Both the position numbers and the translations under genes were made by a program. Shown here in pieces: positions 17,809 through 26,464 of a stretch of DNA of 64,000 nt. Numbering within the stretch: position 1 is the first letter of the stretch; every line of letters begins with the position of its first letter. The notes beneath the pieces are model-generated. The model saw nothing but the letters and a program-made list of their open reading frames with translations. It made no database searches and was not told the DNA's origin. This DNA comes from JBGTGG01 sp964398945 (GTDB lineage Bacteria > Bacteroidota > Bacteroidia > Cytophagales > Cyclobacteriaceae). The stretch spans positions 77,453-141,452 of the forward strand of contig CAYNOT010000014.1 in assembly GCA_964398945.1 (NCBI GenBank). Direction: 5' to 3'.

Positions 17809-19157
17809 CAAATGTGCTTTTGCTTTTGATCGGTTTGTCCTTCTCAGCGAATGCCCAATTCACCCAAGCAGCAAGGGACTCGATCAACAAGTTGACAGAA
17901 ATAGATTATGAGCAAATGCTTGGTCAACTGGGTATTCAAAGAAGTGAGAAGCGCCCCGGCCCATCGGGCAATCCTTCCGACCCGAATGCAGCAAATAGTT
18001 TTGAAGACAAAGTCAACAACTATGTATTGCCGGACCCACTGGTTTTAAAAAATGGAAAGAAAGTCGGTGATGCTAAAACCTGGTGGGAAAAGCGCAGGCA
18101 TGAAATCGTTCAGGATTTTGAAAATGAAATGTATGGCCGCCTGCCGAAAAACATCCCCGGAGTTACTTGGGAAATTGTTTCGATAAAAGACACTACCGTT
18201 GGCAACTATCCTATCAAAGAGAAAATTTTAAAAGGTGTTGTTGATAATTCAGGCTATCCATCAATCACAGTGGAAATTGAATTGTTAGTGGCAACACCAG
18301 CAAGTGCAAAGCAGGCTGTTCCGGTTGTGCTGGAATTTGGTTGGATAACATCACCTTGGAACAGGGAGCCTATAAAACCAATTGGATTAGGATCGGCAGG
18401 TGAGCCAACATGGAAAGAACAATTGATTTCGAGTGGTTGGGGATATGCTATTATCGTCCCACATAGTATTCAAGCAGATAATGGTGCAGGGCTTACGCAC
18501 GGGATCATCGGCCTTACAAACAAAGGGGATTTCCGCAAGCCTGATGAATGGGGTGCATTGCGTGCATGGAGCTGGGGTGCCAGCCGCGCGATTGATTATT
18601 TTGAAACGGACAACGATGTGGATGCAAAGCGATTGGCCATTGAAGGGTTATCACGTTATGGAAAAGCTGCGGTTGTGGCAATGGCTTTTGAACCAAGGTT
18701 CTCTTTGGGTTTTATCGGTTCTTCCGGGGCGGGGGGCGTTAAAATTATTCGAAGGGTTTTTGGCGAGCAAGTTGAGAACCTGGCATCTTCCGGTGGATAT
18801 CATTGGTTTGCCGGAAACTTTATAAAATATGGCAGTAAGCTTACCGCAGATGACCTGCCTGTTGATGCGCATGAGTTGGTAGCCTTGTGTGCGCCAAGGC
18901 CTGTTTTTATCAGCTCCGGTTCCCCGCATGTGGAAGGGCAATGGGTGGATGCCAAAGGAATGTTTCTCGGTGGCGCGCATGCTGGTCCGGTCTATCGGTT
19001 ATTGGGCAAGAGGGATATGGGGACAATGGAATTCCCAACGCTTGGCACTCCGTTGGTAGCGGGTGAAATTGCTTTTCGTCAACATGCGGGTGGGCATAGT
19101 ACCGGCCCGAATTGGAGTACATGGATTGCCTGGGCTAGCCGGTATTGGAAGGATTGA
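17802..19157 (+). CDS. CE15 glucuronoyl (methyl)esterase
   Basis: The 451-residue alpha/beta hydrolase has a signal peptide (ending SFSANAQ). The CE15 nucleophile motif appears as GLSRYGKA with serine 284, VDAHELVALCAPRPV is the conserved strand-loop before the acid region, and H432 in GGHSTGPNW is the catalytic histidine. CE15 enzymes cleave the ester between glucuronic acid on xylan and lignin alcohols. The usual motif is GCSRxGKG; here leucine and alanine replace cysteine and the last glycine, a variation common outside fungi. It is the last gene of the xylan locus, preceded by the leader repeat. Confidence 0.9.
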   Translation: MKTNVLLLLIGLSFSANAQFTQAARDSINKLTEIDYEQMLGQLGIQRSEKRPGPSGNPSDPNAANSFEDKVNNYVLPDPLVLKNGKKVGDAKTWWEKRRHEIVQDFENEMYGRLPKNIPGVTWEIVSIKDTTVGNYPIKEKILKGVVDNSGYPSITVEIELLVATPASAKQAVPVVLEFGWITSPWNREPIKPIGLGSAGEPTWKEQLISSGWGYAIIVPHSIQADNGAGLTHGIIGLTNKGDFRKPDEWGALRAWSWGASRAIDYFETDNDVDAKRLAIEGLSRYGKAAVVAMAFEPRFSLGFIGSSGAGGVKIIRRVFGEQVENLASSGGYHWFAGNFIKYGSKLTADDLPVDAHELVALCAPRPVFISSGSPHVEGQWVDAKGMFLGGAHAGPVYRLLGKRDMGTMEFPTLGTPLVAGEIAFRQHAGGHSTGPNWSTWIAWASRYWKD

Positions 19158-19178
19158 AATTTCAGATCGAATGATTTG

Positions 19179-19751
19179 CTAAATTGCTTTTAACCTGAGT
19201 TGGAAATTTACAGCCACTTTATTTGCAACCTTCACAGCCCCGAATAATTTTTCAGGTGGGTTTAAATTGAAATCCGAAAGGTCAAATGTATTGGTTCCTG
19301 CAAAATATTTTTCTTGCGGGCTTTCTGTTTTCACCTGACAGGTCACCGGATATTTTTTGGAAACCCCGGCAATGGTTATCTCCAGTATACCATCGTATGT
19401 TTTTTCGTTTTCTTTTAACTGGAGGAATTTTATCCGTACCTCGGGATAGGTTTCTGCTTGAAGTGTCTTCTTAAAGTCGCGGGTAATCATTGCATGCTCG
19501 CAATCAAAATTAGCAGTGCGTAAAACGATCTGCCCTTCCAAAAATTTGTATCCCTGTGCACTCCTGTATTCCAACAATGTATCGCCTCCATTATAGTGGG
19601 TGGAGAGGCACCGAAATTTATTGACATTGGTGCTGCCCTGGATTTCAAGCTTGCTGGTACCGGTAACTATCCATTTATTTTCATCCACATTCGAAATGCC
19701 ATGATAAACGTGCAGGGGGATTAAAATAAAGTGAAGCAGGAAAAAAGACAT
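19179..19751 (-). CDS. YceI-like domain protein
   Basis: The 190-residue protein has a hydrophobic N-terminus and a YceI-type lipocalin-like beta-barrel: WIVTGTSKLEIQGSTNVNKF opens it and DGILEITIAGVSKKYPV continues. YceI proteins bind polyisoprenoid or other lipids in the periplasm; the role of this one is unknown. A strong terminator separates it from the porin gene upstream, so it may have its own promoter. It is more divergent than the second YceI protein at 21114-21677. Confidence 0.75.
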   Translation of the reverse strand: MSFFLLHFILIPLHVYHGISNVDENKWIVTGTSKLEIQGSTNVNKFRCLSTHYNGGDTLLEYRSAQGYKFLEGQIVLRTANFDCEHAMITRDFKKTLQAETYPEVRIKFLQLKENEKTYDGILEITIAGVSKKYPVTCQVKTESPQEKYFAGTNTFDLSDFNLNPPEKLFGAVKVANKVAVNFQLRLKAI

Positions 19752-19764
19752 GCTTTAAGTAATG

Positions 19765-19808
19765 AAAAAAATGTGACGATTACAATGGGGGTATTGCAAT
19801 CGTCACAT
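19765..19808 (-). terminator. intrinsic terminator of the YceI/porin operon
   Basis: On the minus strand an 11-bp perfect outer stem (ATGTGACGATT with AATCGTCACAT) plus an inner CAAT/ATTG stem is followed by seven U residues (19771 down to 19765). It lies 15 bp after the porin stop. Confidence 0.9.
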
Positions 19809-19823
19809 TGGTAAGATTTTTCT

Positions 19824-21092
19824 TTAGAAGCCAATTACAGCTTCAATGTTTACCCCTTTAAATTGGGCCCCTGCAAAACGTCCGGTCCAGGCATCACCTT
19901 TATATTGTTGGTTTACATATTCGATTTTGGCAAGGATGTTTTTGGACAAGTACCATCCACCACCAACGTTCACCCTGCTGATTTCAAGGTTTTCAGTGGC
20001 ACTTTCGCGTTGTTTTCCACTTACCGTGTTATATCTACCGCCAAGATAGAATTTTTCATCTTTTCCAAAGCGATAAAGCAATTCTCCTGCTACTTGAGTA
20101 AAGGCACCTTCTTTATCAACGGTAGGCGTAGTGAATTCATTGCTTCCACTGGCAAGCTCATAGATACCGAAGAATTCAAGTCCTTTGAATTTTACAAATG
20201 GGTTTACTTGTAATGCAGTAATCTTTGTAAACCGGGCATTGTATCGTCCGTCAAAATCGCCTCCTTCGGTTGCAGTATGAAGCACTTGATAATACCTGCT
20301 GCCCGCACGGTCGCCTCCGTATAGCCATGTGCCGGTTGTAGTTCCATGGTTGATATACCATGATCCTGTTAAGCGCAGGCGCAAGTCTTCATTCATTTGG
20401 TTGTCATAACCAAGTTTACCAAAGAAAGATATTTTATTATCGGTGTTGTCATTTACAACTACATTCTGATTGAGTTTGCCATTGGTTACACCCAGCACAA
20501 AGATCAGTCCCTTCACTTGTACGGTCACTTCACCAAACGGCTCAGTGGAAAAACCATCCATGATATAGTTTTCTACGAATGGATTGTAAATGGCACGCGC
20601 ATTATCGGACCTTCTGAAGTGTGCATCGCCATAGTTGAACTCATCGTACCCAAAGGTAATAGTGGTGTAGTCCATGATGTTTTCAAGGAAGCCTTCTTTA
20701 ATGAAATTGAGTTTGTCAATTTGCAAATAACCACCTTTTACATACGCTTCAACGTGGTGCCTGGAAGACAAGTAGGTGCGCAGGTGCATCCGCACACCAT
20801 CCAATAGTTGGATGTCAAGGTTCAGGTTTGCTGTTGGCAAGTTAAAGTTAGAACCCAGTTCCAACAGGTCATCTGCATCATTGCTTTGGTTTAGACTTTG
20901 AAATTGTATTGCAAAATCGCCACCAAGCCTGACTTTGATTTCATCAAAAACTGATGTGTCTTTTTTAGAAGGTTCAAAAACATTTACACCCCGTTGGTCA
21001 TTGGGTCTCCAGTATTGGAGTTTTTTATCTTGCGCTGTGGCAGAAAACAATATTCCAGCGAAGAGGATTAGGGTTAAAATTTGATTTTTCAT
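19824..21092 (-). CDS. outer-membrane porin-like beta-barrel protein
   Basis: The 422-residue protein has a signal peptide (ending FSATAQ) and alternating amphipathic strands rich in tyrosine, glycine and asparagine, ending in a barrel-type aromatic (AVIGF). The pattern resembles Bacteroidota phosphate-selective-porin-like or OprP-like proteins; I cannot assign a solute. It follows the YceI gene at 21114-21677 by 21 bp and ends at a strong terminator, so the two form an operon. Confidence 0.75.
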   Translation of the reverse strand: MKNQILTLILFAGILFSATAQDKKLQYWRPNDQRGVNVFEPSKKDTSVFDEIKVRLGGDFAIQFQSLNQSNDADDLLELGSNFNLPTANLNLDIQLLDGVRMHLRTYLSSRHHVEAYVKGGYLQIDKLNFIKEGFLENIMDYTTITFGYDEFNYGDAHFRRSDNARAIYNPFVENYIMDGFSTEPFGEVTVQVKGLIFVLGVTNGKLNQNVVVNDNTDNKISFFGKLGYDNQMNEDLRLRLTGSWYINHGTTTGTWLYGGDRAGSRYYQVLHTATEGGDFDGRYNARFTKITALQVNPFVKFKGLEFFGIYELASGSNEFTTPTVDKEGAFTQVAGELLYRFGKDEKFYLGGRYNTVSGKQRESATENLEISRVNVGGGWYLSKNILAKIEYVNQQYKGDAWTGRFAGAQFKGVNIEAVIGF

Positions 21093-21113
21093 GGTTTTGG
21101 AATTTTAAGATGT

Positions 21114-21677
21114 TCATTTAAAAATTACTGTAAAAGAGAGTTGAAGTGCGTCACCGGTTTTAATGGTTCCGAAAACAGCCGTGGGTGGCGCAACATTGAA
21201 TTCGGAAAATTTGATTGGAAACGTTCCTGAGAATTCAACTGTATTGCCCACTGTTTTTTGGGCAACATCGATTGAAACAATTTTTGTGCTTCCGGTAAAA
21301 GTCAGTTTACCTTTTGCCTTGATTTGTGACCCATTGATGGAAGTCACCTCAGTAAGTACGAATTGGATATCTGGATACTTATCACTCTTCAGGGCCTTGT
21401 AGGCATTCGTGTCCATCTGGCCTTTGCCGCTTTTCAATGATTCGACAGGCATGGTAATGGTGAGGGATTTAATCGCTTCAACTCCATTTGCACCAAGCGT
21501 CATTTCAGCTTTTCCGGTAGCTTTTTTGGATTCCATATTCCAATCATGGATTGATGATGTACCGGAAACTTTTAGATCGGGATTTGGATCCAACGTGAAC
21601 GCTTGTTGGGAGATTCCTTCTCTACTCCCCAGGAAGAGTATAAGGAGGATGGAAAATGTTAGCACAATTCTTTTCAT
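21114..21677 (-). CDS. YceI family protein
   Basis: The 187-residue protein starts MKRIVLTFSILLILFLG, a signal peptide; an ATG 45 bp upstream adds a hydrophilic stretch that does not suit secretion. The body is a typical YceI domain: LKVSGTSSIHDWNMESKKA, LTITMPVESLKSGKGQMD, and C-terminal FSGTFPIKFSEFNVAPPTA. The family binds lipid-like ligands in a barrel. It is first in an operon with the porin-like gene and may deliver or protect a hydrophobic ligand used there, which is speculation. Confidence 0.88.
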   Translation of the reverse strand: MKRIVLTFSILLILFLGSREGISQQAFTLDPNPDLKVSGTSSIHDWNMESKKATGKAEMTLGANGVEAIKSLTITMPVESLKSGKGQMDTNAYKALKSDKYPDIQFVLTEVTSINGSQIKAKGKLTFTGSTKIVSIDVAQKTVGNTVEFSGTFPIKFSEFNVAPPTAVFGTIKTGDALQLSFTVIFK

Positions 21678-21940
21678 TTTTTTACTGGTTAAAGTGGTAT
21701 TGATATTTGTTTCGCCTTTCATCTGTTAATAATTGTCTGCTTGGCTGATGACGATTCCATATTTCAAAAGTATTGGTGGGGCAACTGTAAAATCCTGACG
21801 TTGATCAGTATCCTGACTGATTTTTTGATCGTAAATTATCCTGTGTAAATCAACCTTTTAACCAATAAGGGTTCTGCTATCGATTTAGATTTAGATCAGA
21901 AGTTGTACCTTGCATTTCGATTATACTATCAATCGTGACT

Positions 21941-22165
21941 ATGAGTAAAACAAAAATCACAATCAACAACAACGGATCAGTAAAACTGGATGGCGATTTT
22001 GAAATTGTCGATATGCAAGGCAATGCGTATGGACTGCAAGGTCGTACCGTTGTCTCGCTTTGCCGCTGCGGGCTATCCAATAACAAACCGTTTTGTGACG
22101 GATCACACAAGGGCCATTTTGACCATGAATCGGTAGCGTTTGACTTACCGCCCAAGAAAATTTAA
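21941..22165 (+). CDS. CDGSH iron-sulfur domain protein
   Basis: The 74-residue protein contains CRCGLSNNKPFCDGSH, the C-x-C-x(n)-C-x3-H [2Fe-2S] signature of the CDGSH/mitoNEET fold. The ATG at 21941 is preferred to the GTG six bases upstream. Such proteins take part in redox sensing or cluster transfer in the cytoplasm. It is followed 44 bp later by an aldose epimerase on the same strand, with no evident functional tie. Confidence 0.93.
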   Translation: MSKTKITINNNGSVKLDGDFEIVDMQGNAYGLQGRTVVSLCRCGLSNNKPFCDGSHKGHFDHESVAFDLPPKKI

Positions 22166-22209
22166 TATCGAAATGGTAGTTGCGATTTTTTTCGAGAGCA
22201 GGAAATACT

Positions 22210-23265
22210 ATGAATGTCAGTAAAAACCCTTTTGGTAAAGTAGACGGTGTTCCGGTAGGATTATACACGTTGTCGAATGGAAAGGGCATGGAAATGCAGA
22301 TCACCAACTATGGCGGTATTGTCGTGGGCCTGAAAGTGCCGGATAAAAATGGATTGGTTGAAGATGTTGTGCTGGGATATGATGATGTCGATGGTTATGT
22401 AAAGAACAATCCTTACTTCGGGGCAATCATTGGCCGGTATGGCAATCGAATTGCCAATGGGGTATTTTCAATTGCCAATGAAACCTACACACTGGCAAAA
22501 AACAATGGCAACAACTGCTTGCATGGAGGTGAAAAAGGATTTGACAAAGTAATTTGGAATGCGAAGCCTATTCAAAGCGAAAATCGTGTTGGTTTGGAAT
22601 TGACCTATCTTTCGAAAGATGGTGAAGAAGGTTTTCCGGGAAACCTTGATGTGAAGGTGTGTTATGAACTCACCATTGAAAACGCCTTCGAGATCACCTA
22701 CTCTGCAACCACGGATAAAACCACTGTTGTGAATTTGACACACCATAGTTATTTCAATCTTGCAGGATGTAATGCTGGTTCCATCTTATCGCACATTGTT
22801 TCCATCAATGCAGACACGTATACTCCTGTTGATTCCGGTTTAATACCTACCGGGGAAATTGCGCCTGTAAAAGAAACCCCATTTGATTTCACCAAACCCG
22901 AGGTTATCAAAAACAGGATTGGGGAATCTCATGAGCAACTGGTTTTGGCAAATGGTTTTGATCACAACTGGATCCTAAACCCGAGTGGAAATGGGATTGT
23001 AAAAGCCGCAACCGTGCATGATCCTGCAAGTGGAAGGTTTATGGAGGTATTTACTACTGAGCCGGCAATGCAATTTTATAGCGGAAACTTCCTTGACGGA
23101 ACAATAACCGGAAAAGGGGGAACTGTTTATGATTTCAGAAGCGGCCTATGTTTGGAAACCCAGCACAGTCCCGATTCACCTAACCATCCCAATATGCCAA
23201 CCACCTTGCTTCGCCCCGGTGAGGTGTATTCTTCCAAAACCATCTATAAATTTTCAACGAAGTAA
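22210..23265 (+). CDS. galM: aldose 1-epimerase
   Basis: The 351-residue protein of the GalM family interconverts alpha and beta anomers of aldoses such as galactose or xylose. NNCLHGGEKGFD, NLTHHSYFNLAG (conserved histidine 179) and the catalytic glutamate in CLETQHSPDSPNHP are visible. The ATG at 22210 follows AGGAAA at good spacing; a longer TTG-initiated frame is unlikely. No signal peptide is seen, so it is cytoplasmic. Its last 12 bp overlap the convergent hemerythrin gene. It may serve sugars imported by the nearby xylan locus. Confidence 0.93.
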   Translation: MNVSKNPFGKVDGVPVGLYTLSNGKGMEMQITNYGGIVVGLKVPDKNGLVEDVVLGYDDVDGYVKNNPYFGAIIGRYGNRIANGVFSIANETYTLAKNNGNNCLHGGEKGFDKVIWNAKPIQSENRVGLELTYLSKDGEEGFPGNLDVKVCYELTIENAFEITYSATTDKTTVVNLTHHSYFNLAGCNAGSILSHIVSINADTYTPVDSGLIPTGEIAPVKETPFDFTKPEVIKNRIGESHEQLVLANGFDHNWILNPSGNGIVKAATVHDPASGRFMEVFTTEPAMQFYSGNFLDGTITGKGGTVYDFRSGLCLETQHSPDSPNHPNMPTTLLRPGEVYSSKTIYKFSTK

Positions 23266-23949
23266 GTCCCGGCTTTTTTCGAGGGCTAAAGCGCGGGGCA
23301 ATAAAACTTCATCCTCGATCAGCGCATGGACTGCCAGGTCGTTCTCTAGTACCTGAAGCTGGGAAAGCAAAATCCGATAGCGGGTTTGCTGATCAACAGG
23401 GGGAGTGTAATGCAAAATTGCAGTTCGTACTTCTTCCAGGTCTTTTTCCGTATCGTGGTGGTGATCGATGAAACTGCTGATTGAAATGGCATGGCCATCA
23501 ATCCTTTCATTTTTGTTTTTTGATGCCTTCTCCAATTCAATAATATAAGGAAGCAGATCGCGTTCCTCCATTTCAATATGTTTTGTTAGATGGCGGGTAT
23601 ATGCTGTATAAAAGGTATGAAGGAGCAATAACAATGGATGGGTTGACGAATATGCTTTTCCCAGGAGATGAATGCTCTGCTCAATTTCAGGGAGCTTTTT
23701 ATTGATATAGTAGGTATGGGTTTTTTGTATATAACCCACAATTTCAGCCAATGAAAAATCTTCAAACTTTGCAGGTTTGAATGCTGCCCGATCTTCAAAC
23801 ACTTCAAGCAGTGCCATGAGAAACCCGGGTTGTATTCCGAATGCCCGAAGTTCATCATAGGTATAGACTAAATGATGGGCCAGGGTTGGATCGTAGCGCT
23901 GTAAGATTAGACCTGTTTCTTCGTGAGTAGCTAGTTTTGTGTTTCCCAT
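23254..23949 (-). CDS. hemerythrin-domain protein related to RIC/YtfE but without the CC domain
   Basis: The 231-residue protein carries histidine/glutamate patterns of a hemerythrin-like four-helix bundle: THTYYINKKLPE, HTFYTAYTRHLTKHIEMEE and DHHHDTEKD, then EDEVLLPRA. It resembles the C-terminal domain of iron-sulfur cluster repair proteins, but the N-terminal DFCCGG-type domain is missing; a full-length relative lies at 53154-53876. A di-iron site is likely; a role in NO or oxygen handling is inferred. It overlaps the end of galM by 12 bp, tail to tail. Confidence 0.8.
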   Translation of the reverse strand: MGNTKLATHEETGLILQRYDPTLAHHLVYTYDELRAFGIQPGFLMALLEVFEDRAAFKPAKFEDFSLAEIVGYIQKTHTYYINKKLPEIEQSIHLLGKAYSSTHPLLLLLHTFYTAYTRHLTKHIEMEERDLLPYIIELEKASKNKNERIDGHAISISSFIDHHHDTEKDLEEVRTAILHYTPPVDQQTRYRILLSQLQVLENDLAVHALIEDEVLLPRALALEKSRDLLR

Positions 23950-24266
23950 ATTCCGTTTGAAAATCTAAAGCCGGAATACGAATGTAGGGTGATGTCCATT
24001 CCTTTAAAATGATAAAAATCATGAATAAAAAGTTAGCTTACATTTTAAGGGAGCTTATTGTACGGTTAGTATAGTGTTTGGTCAGTATTCTTTTTCCAGG
24101 TAATTTGTAAGATGGGAACGGCCAAATCCCAAAAGCAAACAAGGTTGGAAGAACTACACTTCGCAGTTGGGAGCCGCAAGTGTTGTAGCGCCACCAGGAT
24201 GAAAACTATTTGCAAGCAAAACCTATGTTGCCAAAATAAATTTTATAGAAAACCGTATACCTAATA
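23950..24266. other. 317-bp gap, no gene seen
   Basis: The gap separates the divergent hemerythrin and trhA genes. I see no coding sequence, RNA gene or clear hairpin; it presumably holds both promoters. Confidence 0.6.
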
Positions 24267-24917
24267 ATGATTACCACAACATTTGAAGACCGCAGGCAAG
24301 GACTAGGTGAAGAGATCGCCAATAGCATTAGTCATGGCATTGGATTTCTGGGGGCGGTTGCTGTTACCCCTATTTTAATTGTAAAGGCAATTCCGTTAGG
24401 TGCAGCAGCGATTGTTGGGGTCAGTATATTTGGGCTCACCATGATGCTGCTTTACATATCCTCAACGTTGTACCATGCGTTCCCGCACAACAAGGCAAAG
24501 CGTGTTTTCCAGATATTCGATCATAGTGCTATCTTCCTTTTGATTGCAGGAACATATACACCTTTTACCTTGATTGTTTTGCCTTCCGGGTGGGGCTGGT
24601 CGTTGTTTGGGATCGTGTGGGGATTGGCAGCAGGTGGAGTGGTACTGAAGTCGATCCGGAATATTAAAACCGGCAGGTTGTCGACTATACTTTACCTGGG
24701 AATGGGATGGCTGGGCGTATTAGCGGCCAAGCCACTCTATGAAGTATTGCCTGGCTGGGGGTTGTTTTGGTTGCTGGCGGGTGGACTGAGTTATTCATTA
24801 GGGGTGTTCTTTTTTGCCAATGATCATCGCATTCGCTATGGTCATTTTATATGGCACTTGTTTGTATTGGCGGGCACTGCGTGTCATGTGGTAGCGGTTT
24901 TACAGTATGTGATTTGA
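24267..24917 (+). CDS. trhA: PAQR-family membrane protein (hemolysin III/TrhA type)
   Basis: The 216-residue integral membrane protein has about seven transmembrane segments. The family signature is visible as EEIANSISHGIGFLG, the STLYHAF motif after the third segment, FDHSAIFLLIAGTYTPF, and the C-terminal HFIWHLFVLAGTACH histidines that bind zinc in PAQR proteins. Bacterial members are linked to membrane energetics and fluidity homeostasis; the hemolysin name is historical. It appears to be monocistronic. Confidence 0.93.
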   Translation: MITTTFEDRRQGLGEEIANSISHGIGFLGAVAVTPILIVKAIPLGAAAIVGVSIFGLTMMLLYISSTLYHAFPHNKAKRVFQIFDHSAIFLLIAGTYTPFTLIVLPSGWGWSLFGIVWGLAAGGVVLKSIRNIKTGRLSTILYLGMGWLGVLAAKPLYEVLPGWGLFWLLAGGLSYSLGVFFFANDHRIRYGHFIWHLFVLAGTACHVVAVLQYVI

Positions 24918-25134
24918 CTTCTTTAACGAATATTTATCAGCTTTTTTATTCTTAAAATATTCGTTATTGGCAAGGAAAGCACATTGGATAACTACAAAGC
25001 TCTGAATTGCAATTACATATTGAAAAAGAATTGGTAAATTGCGAATCCTTTTGGATTGGTCGGGATACTCCTCATCTATTCTCCAGTACAGTAGGCAAAA
25101 AGTGATTTAAAACTAAACAATACAGTAAAAAACA

Positions 25135-25590
25135 ATGGGAAGACCACAAGAAACCTTTAACAAGAAAGAATTAGAAAAGAAAAGAATCCAAAAGCGCAAG
25201 GAAAAAGAACAACGCATGGAAGAGCGTAAAGCCAATTCCAAGAAAGGAAGTTCGTTGGAAGATATGATGGCATACGTTGATGAGAATGGCAACATTACTT
25301 CCACTCCTCCTGACCCGACCAAAAAGAAAACAATTAAGCTTGAGGATGTTGTGCTGGGTTCACGAAACCTGGAGTCTGCCGATTCAGCTTCCGCTGTGCG
25401 CAATGGAAGAGTGGCTTTTTTCAATACTTCAAAAGGTTTTGGTTTTATAAAAGATATGGAAAGCGGTGACAGTATTTTTGTTCACAGCAATGGCTTGATC
25501 GACCCTATTAAAGAAAACGATTTGGTGACGTTTGAAACCGAGAAAGGTTTTAAGGGGCCAAACGCGATTAAGGTTAGGTTGGCAAAATAA
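25135..25590 (+). CDS. cold-shock-domain protein with a long basic N-terminal extension
   Basis: The 151-residue protein has residues 1-45 as a strongly basic helix (KKELEKKRIQKRKEKEQRM), a linker, and a C-terminal cold-shock domain with RNP1 (KGFGFIKD) and RNP2 (SIFVHSNGL). It probably binds single-stranded RNA and may act as a chaperone or ribosome-associated factor; the basic extension suggests extra RNA contact. It is convergent with a minimal cold-shock gene, and both share one bidirectional terminator. Confidence 0.92.
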   Translation: MGRPQETFNKKELEKKRIQKRKEKEQRMEERKANSKKGSSLEDMMAYVDENGNITSTPPDPTKKKTIKLEDVVLGSRNLESADSASAVRNGRVAFFNTSKGFGFIKDMESGDSIFVHSNGLIDPIKENDLVTFETEKGFKGPNAIKVRLAK

Positions 25591-25608
25591 TCTTTCAGGA
25601 TATAGAGC

Positions 25609-25639
25609 AAAAAAAACCACCCATTGGGTGGTTTTTTTT
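25609..25639. terminator. bidirectional terminator between two cold-shock-domain genes
   Basis: ACCACCC and GGGTGGT pair around a three-base loop, with A8 on one side and T8 on the other, so it works on both strands. It lies 18 bp after one gene and 19 bp after the other. Confidence 0.95.
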
Positions 25640-25658
25640 ATTTACTGCGTTACGCAAA

Positions 25659-25850
25659 TTAGTCGATAACTTTTACGTTAACTGCGTTCATGCCTTTTTT
25701 GCCACGCTCAACTTCGTACTCAACTTGATCGTTTTCACGGATCTCGTCAATAAGTCCAGAAGTATGGACAAAGATGTCTTCACTTGAGTCAGACGGTTTA
25801 ATGAAACCGAAACCTTTGGTTTCATTAAAGAATTTTACTGTTCCTTGCAT
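25659..25850 (-). CDS. CspA-type cold shock protein
   Basis: The 63-residue single cold-shock domain starts MQGTVKFFNETKGFGFIKP and carries RNP1 (KGFGFIKP) and RNP2 (DIFVHTSGL). Such proteins melt RNA secondary structure. A 208-bp untranslated region upstream, with a GC-rich hairpin, would suit the long regulated leader known from csp genes. It is convergent with the longer cold-shock-domain gene. Confidence 0.96.
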   Translation of the reverse strand: MQGTVKFFNETKGFGFIKPSDSSEDIFVHTSGLIDEIRENDQVEYEVERGKKGMNAVNVKVID

Positions 25851-25935
25851 TGTTAATTTTTATAAAGTGTTAATAAAGTTTGCAATCAGCGATTAGCGCC
25901 CCCAACGAATTACCAGTAATATTCTATTTGAAATT

Positions 25936-25953
25936 ATCCCGCAGAAGCGGGAT
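25936..25953 (-). other. hairpin in the leader region of the csp gene
   Basis: ATCCCGC-AGAA-GCGGGAT is a perfect 7-bp stem with a four-base loop. It lies between the conserved gene ending at 26059 and csp. It lacks a good U-tract, so it may be a leader structure or a weak terminator. Confidence 0.5.
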
Positions 25954-26058
25954 GAAATAAAAGGAATGATTATTTACTAAAAGGTAGGAACATTAAATTG
26001 ATTACCCTGCAAATGTAGACCTATTTACTTGATTATCCTAATGTCTTGAATTCAGGCC

Positions 26059-26433
26059 CTATTCAGCCTTTTCTTCTGCGATTTCGACAATTTCTTCTTT
26101 TTCCTCCACTTCTACCTTACTGACATGCAATATGAATTGCTTGTCCATGGAAAACTCGTATTGATCATCCGCCAAAAGCGCAGAAGCTTTTTTTGATGAG
26201 TCCAACACGTGCAACAGGTTCTGTGCCACCATCGAATTCCGGATATTGTTTTGGGCTTTACCTTGGAATGCCTGAAGGGTAAAAGAATAGCCTCCTTTCT
26301 CTTTTGGATTTAGCCTTTTGAATTCATGGCTAAAGAATTGATATTCCTGCGGGCCTTCGTTTGATGTTACCATCAGTTGAAGAATTGCCGGTCGGTATTT
26401 CGTCCAAATGGGGACATACGTTTGATTTTCCAT
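26059..26433 (-). CDS. conserved hypothetical protein, 124 residues
   Basis: A soluble protein without a signal peptide; I recognise no family. It contains a middle segment GGYSFTLQAFQGKAQNNIRNS and ends in a very acidic tail (EVEEKEEIVEIAEEKAE). It lies 31 bp downstream of the sigma-70 paralog on the same strand and is probably co-transcribed, so a link to that sigma factor is possible. The acidic tail suggests binding to a basic partner, which is inference. Confidence 0.65.
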   Translation of the reverse strand: MENQTYVPIWTKYRPAILQLMVTSNEGPQEYQFFSHEFKRLNPKEKGGYSFTLQAFQGKAQNNIRNSMVAQNLLHVLDSSKKASALLADDQYEFSMDKQFILHVSKVEVEEKEEIVEIAEEKAE

Positions 26434-26464
26434 AATTGAATTTTAAAGATTAAAATTGATTGGG

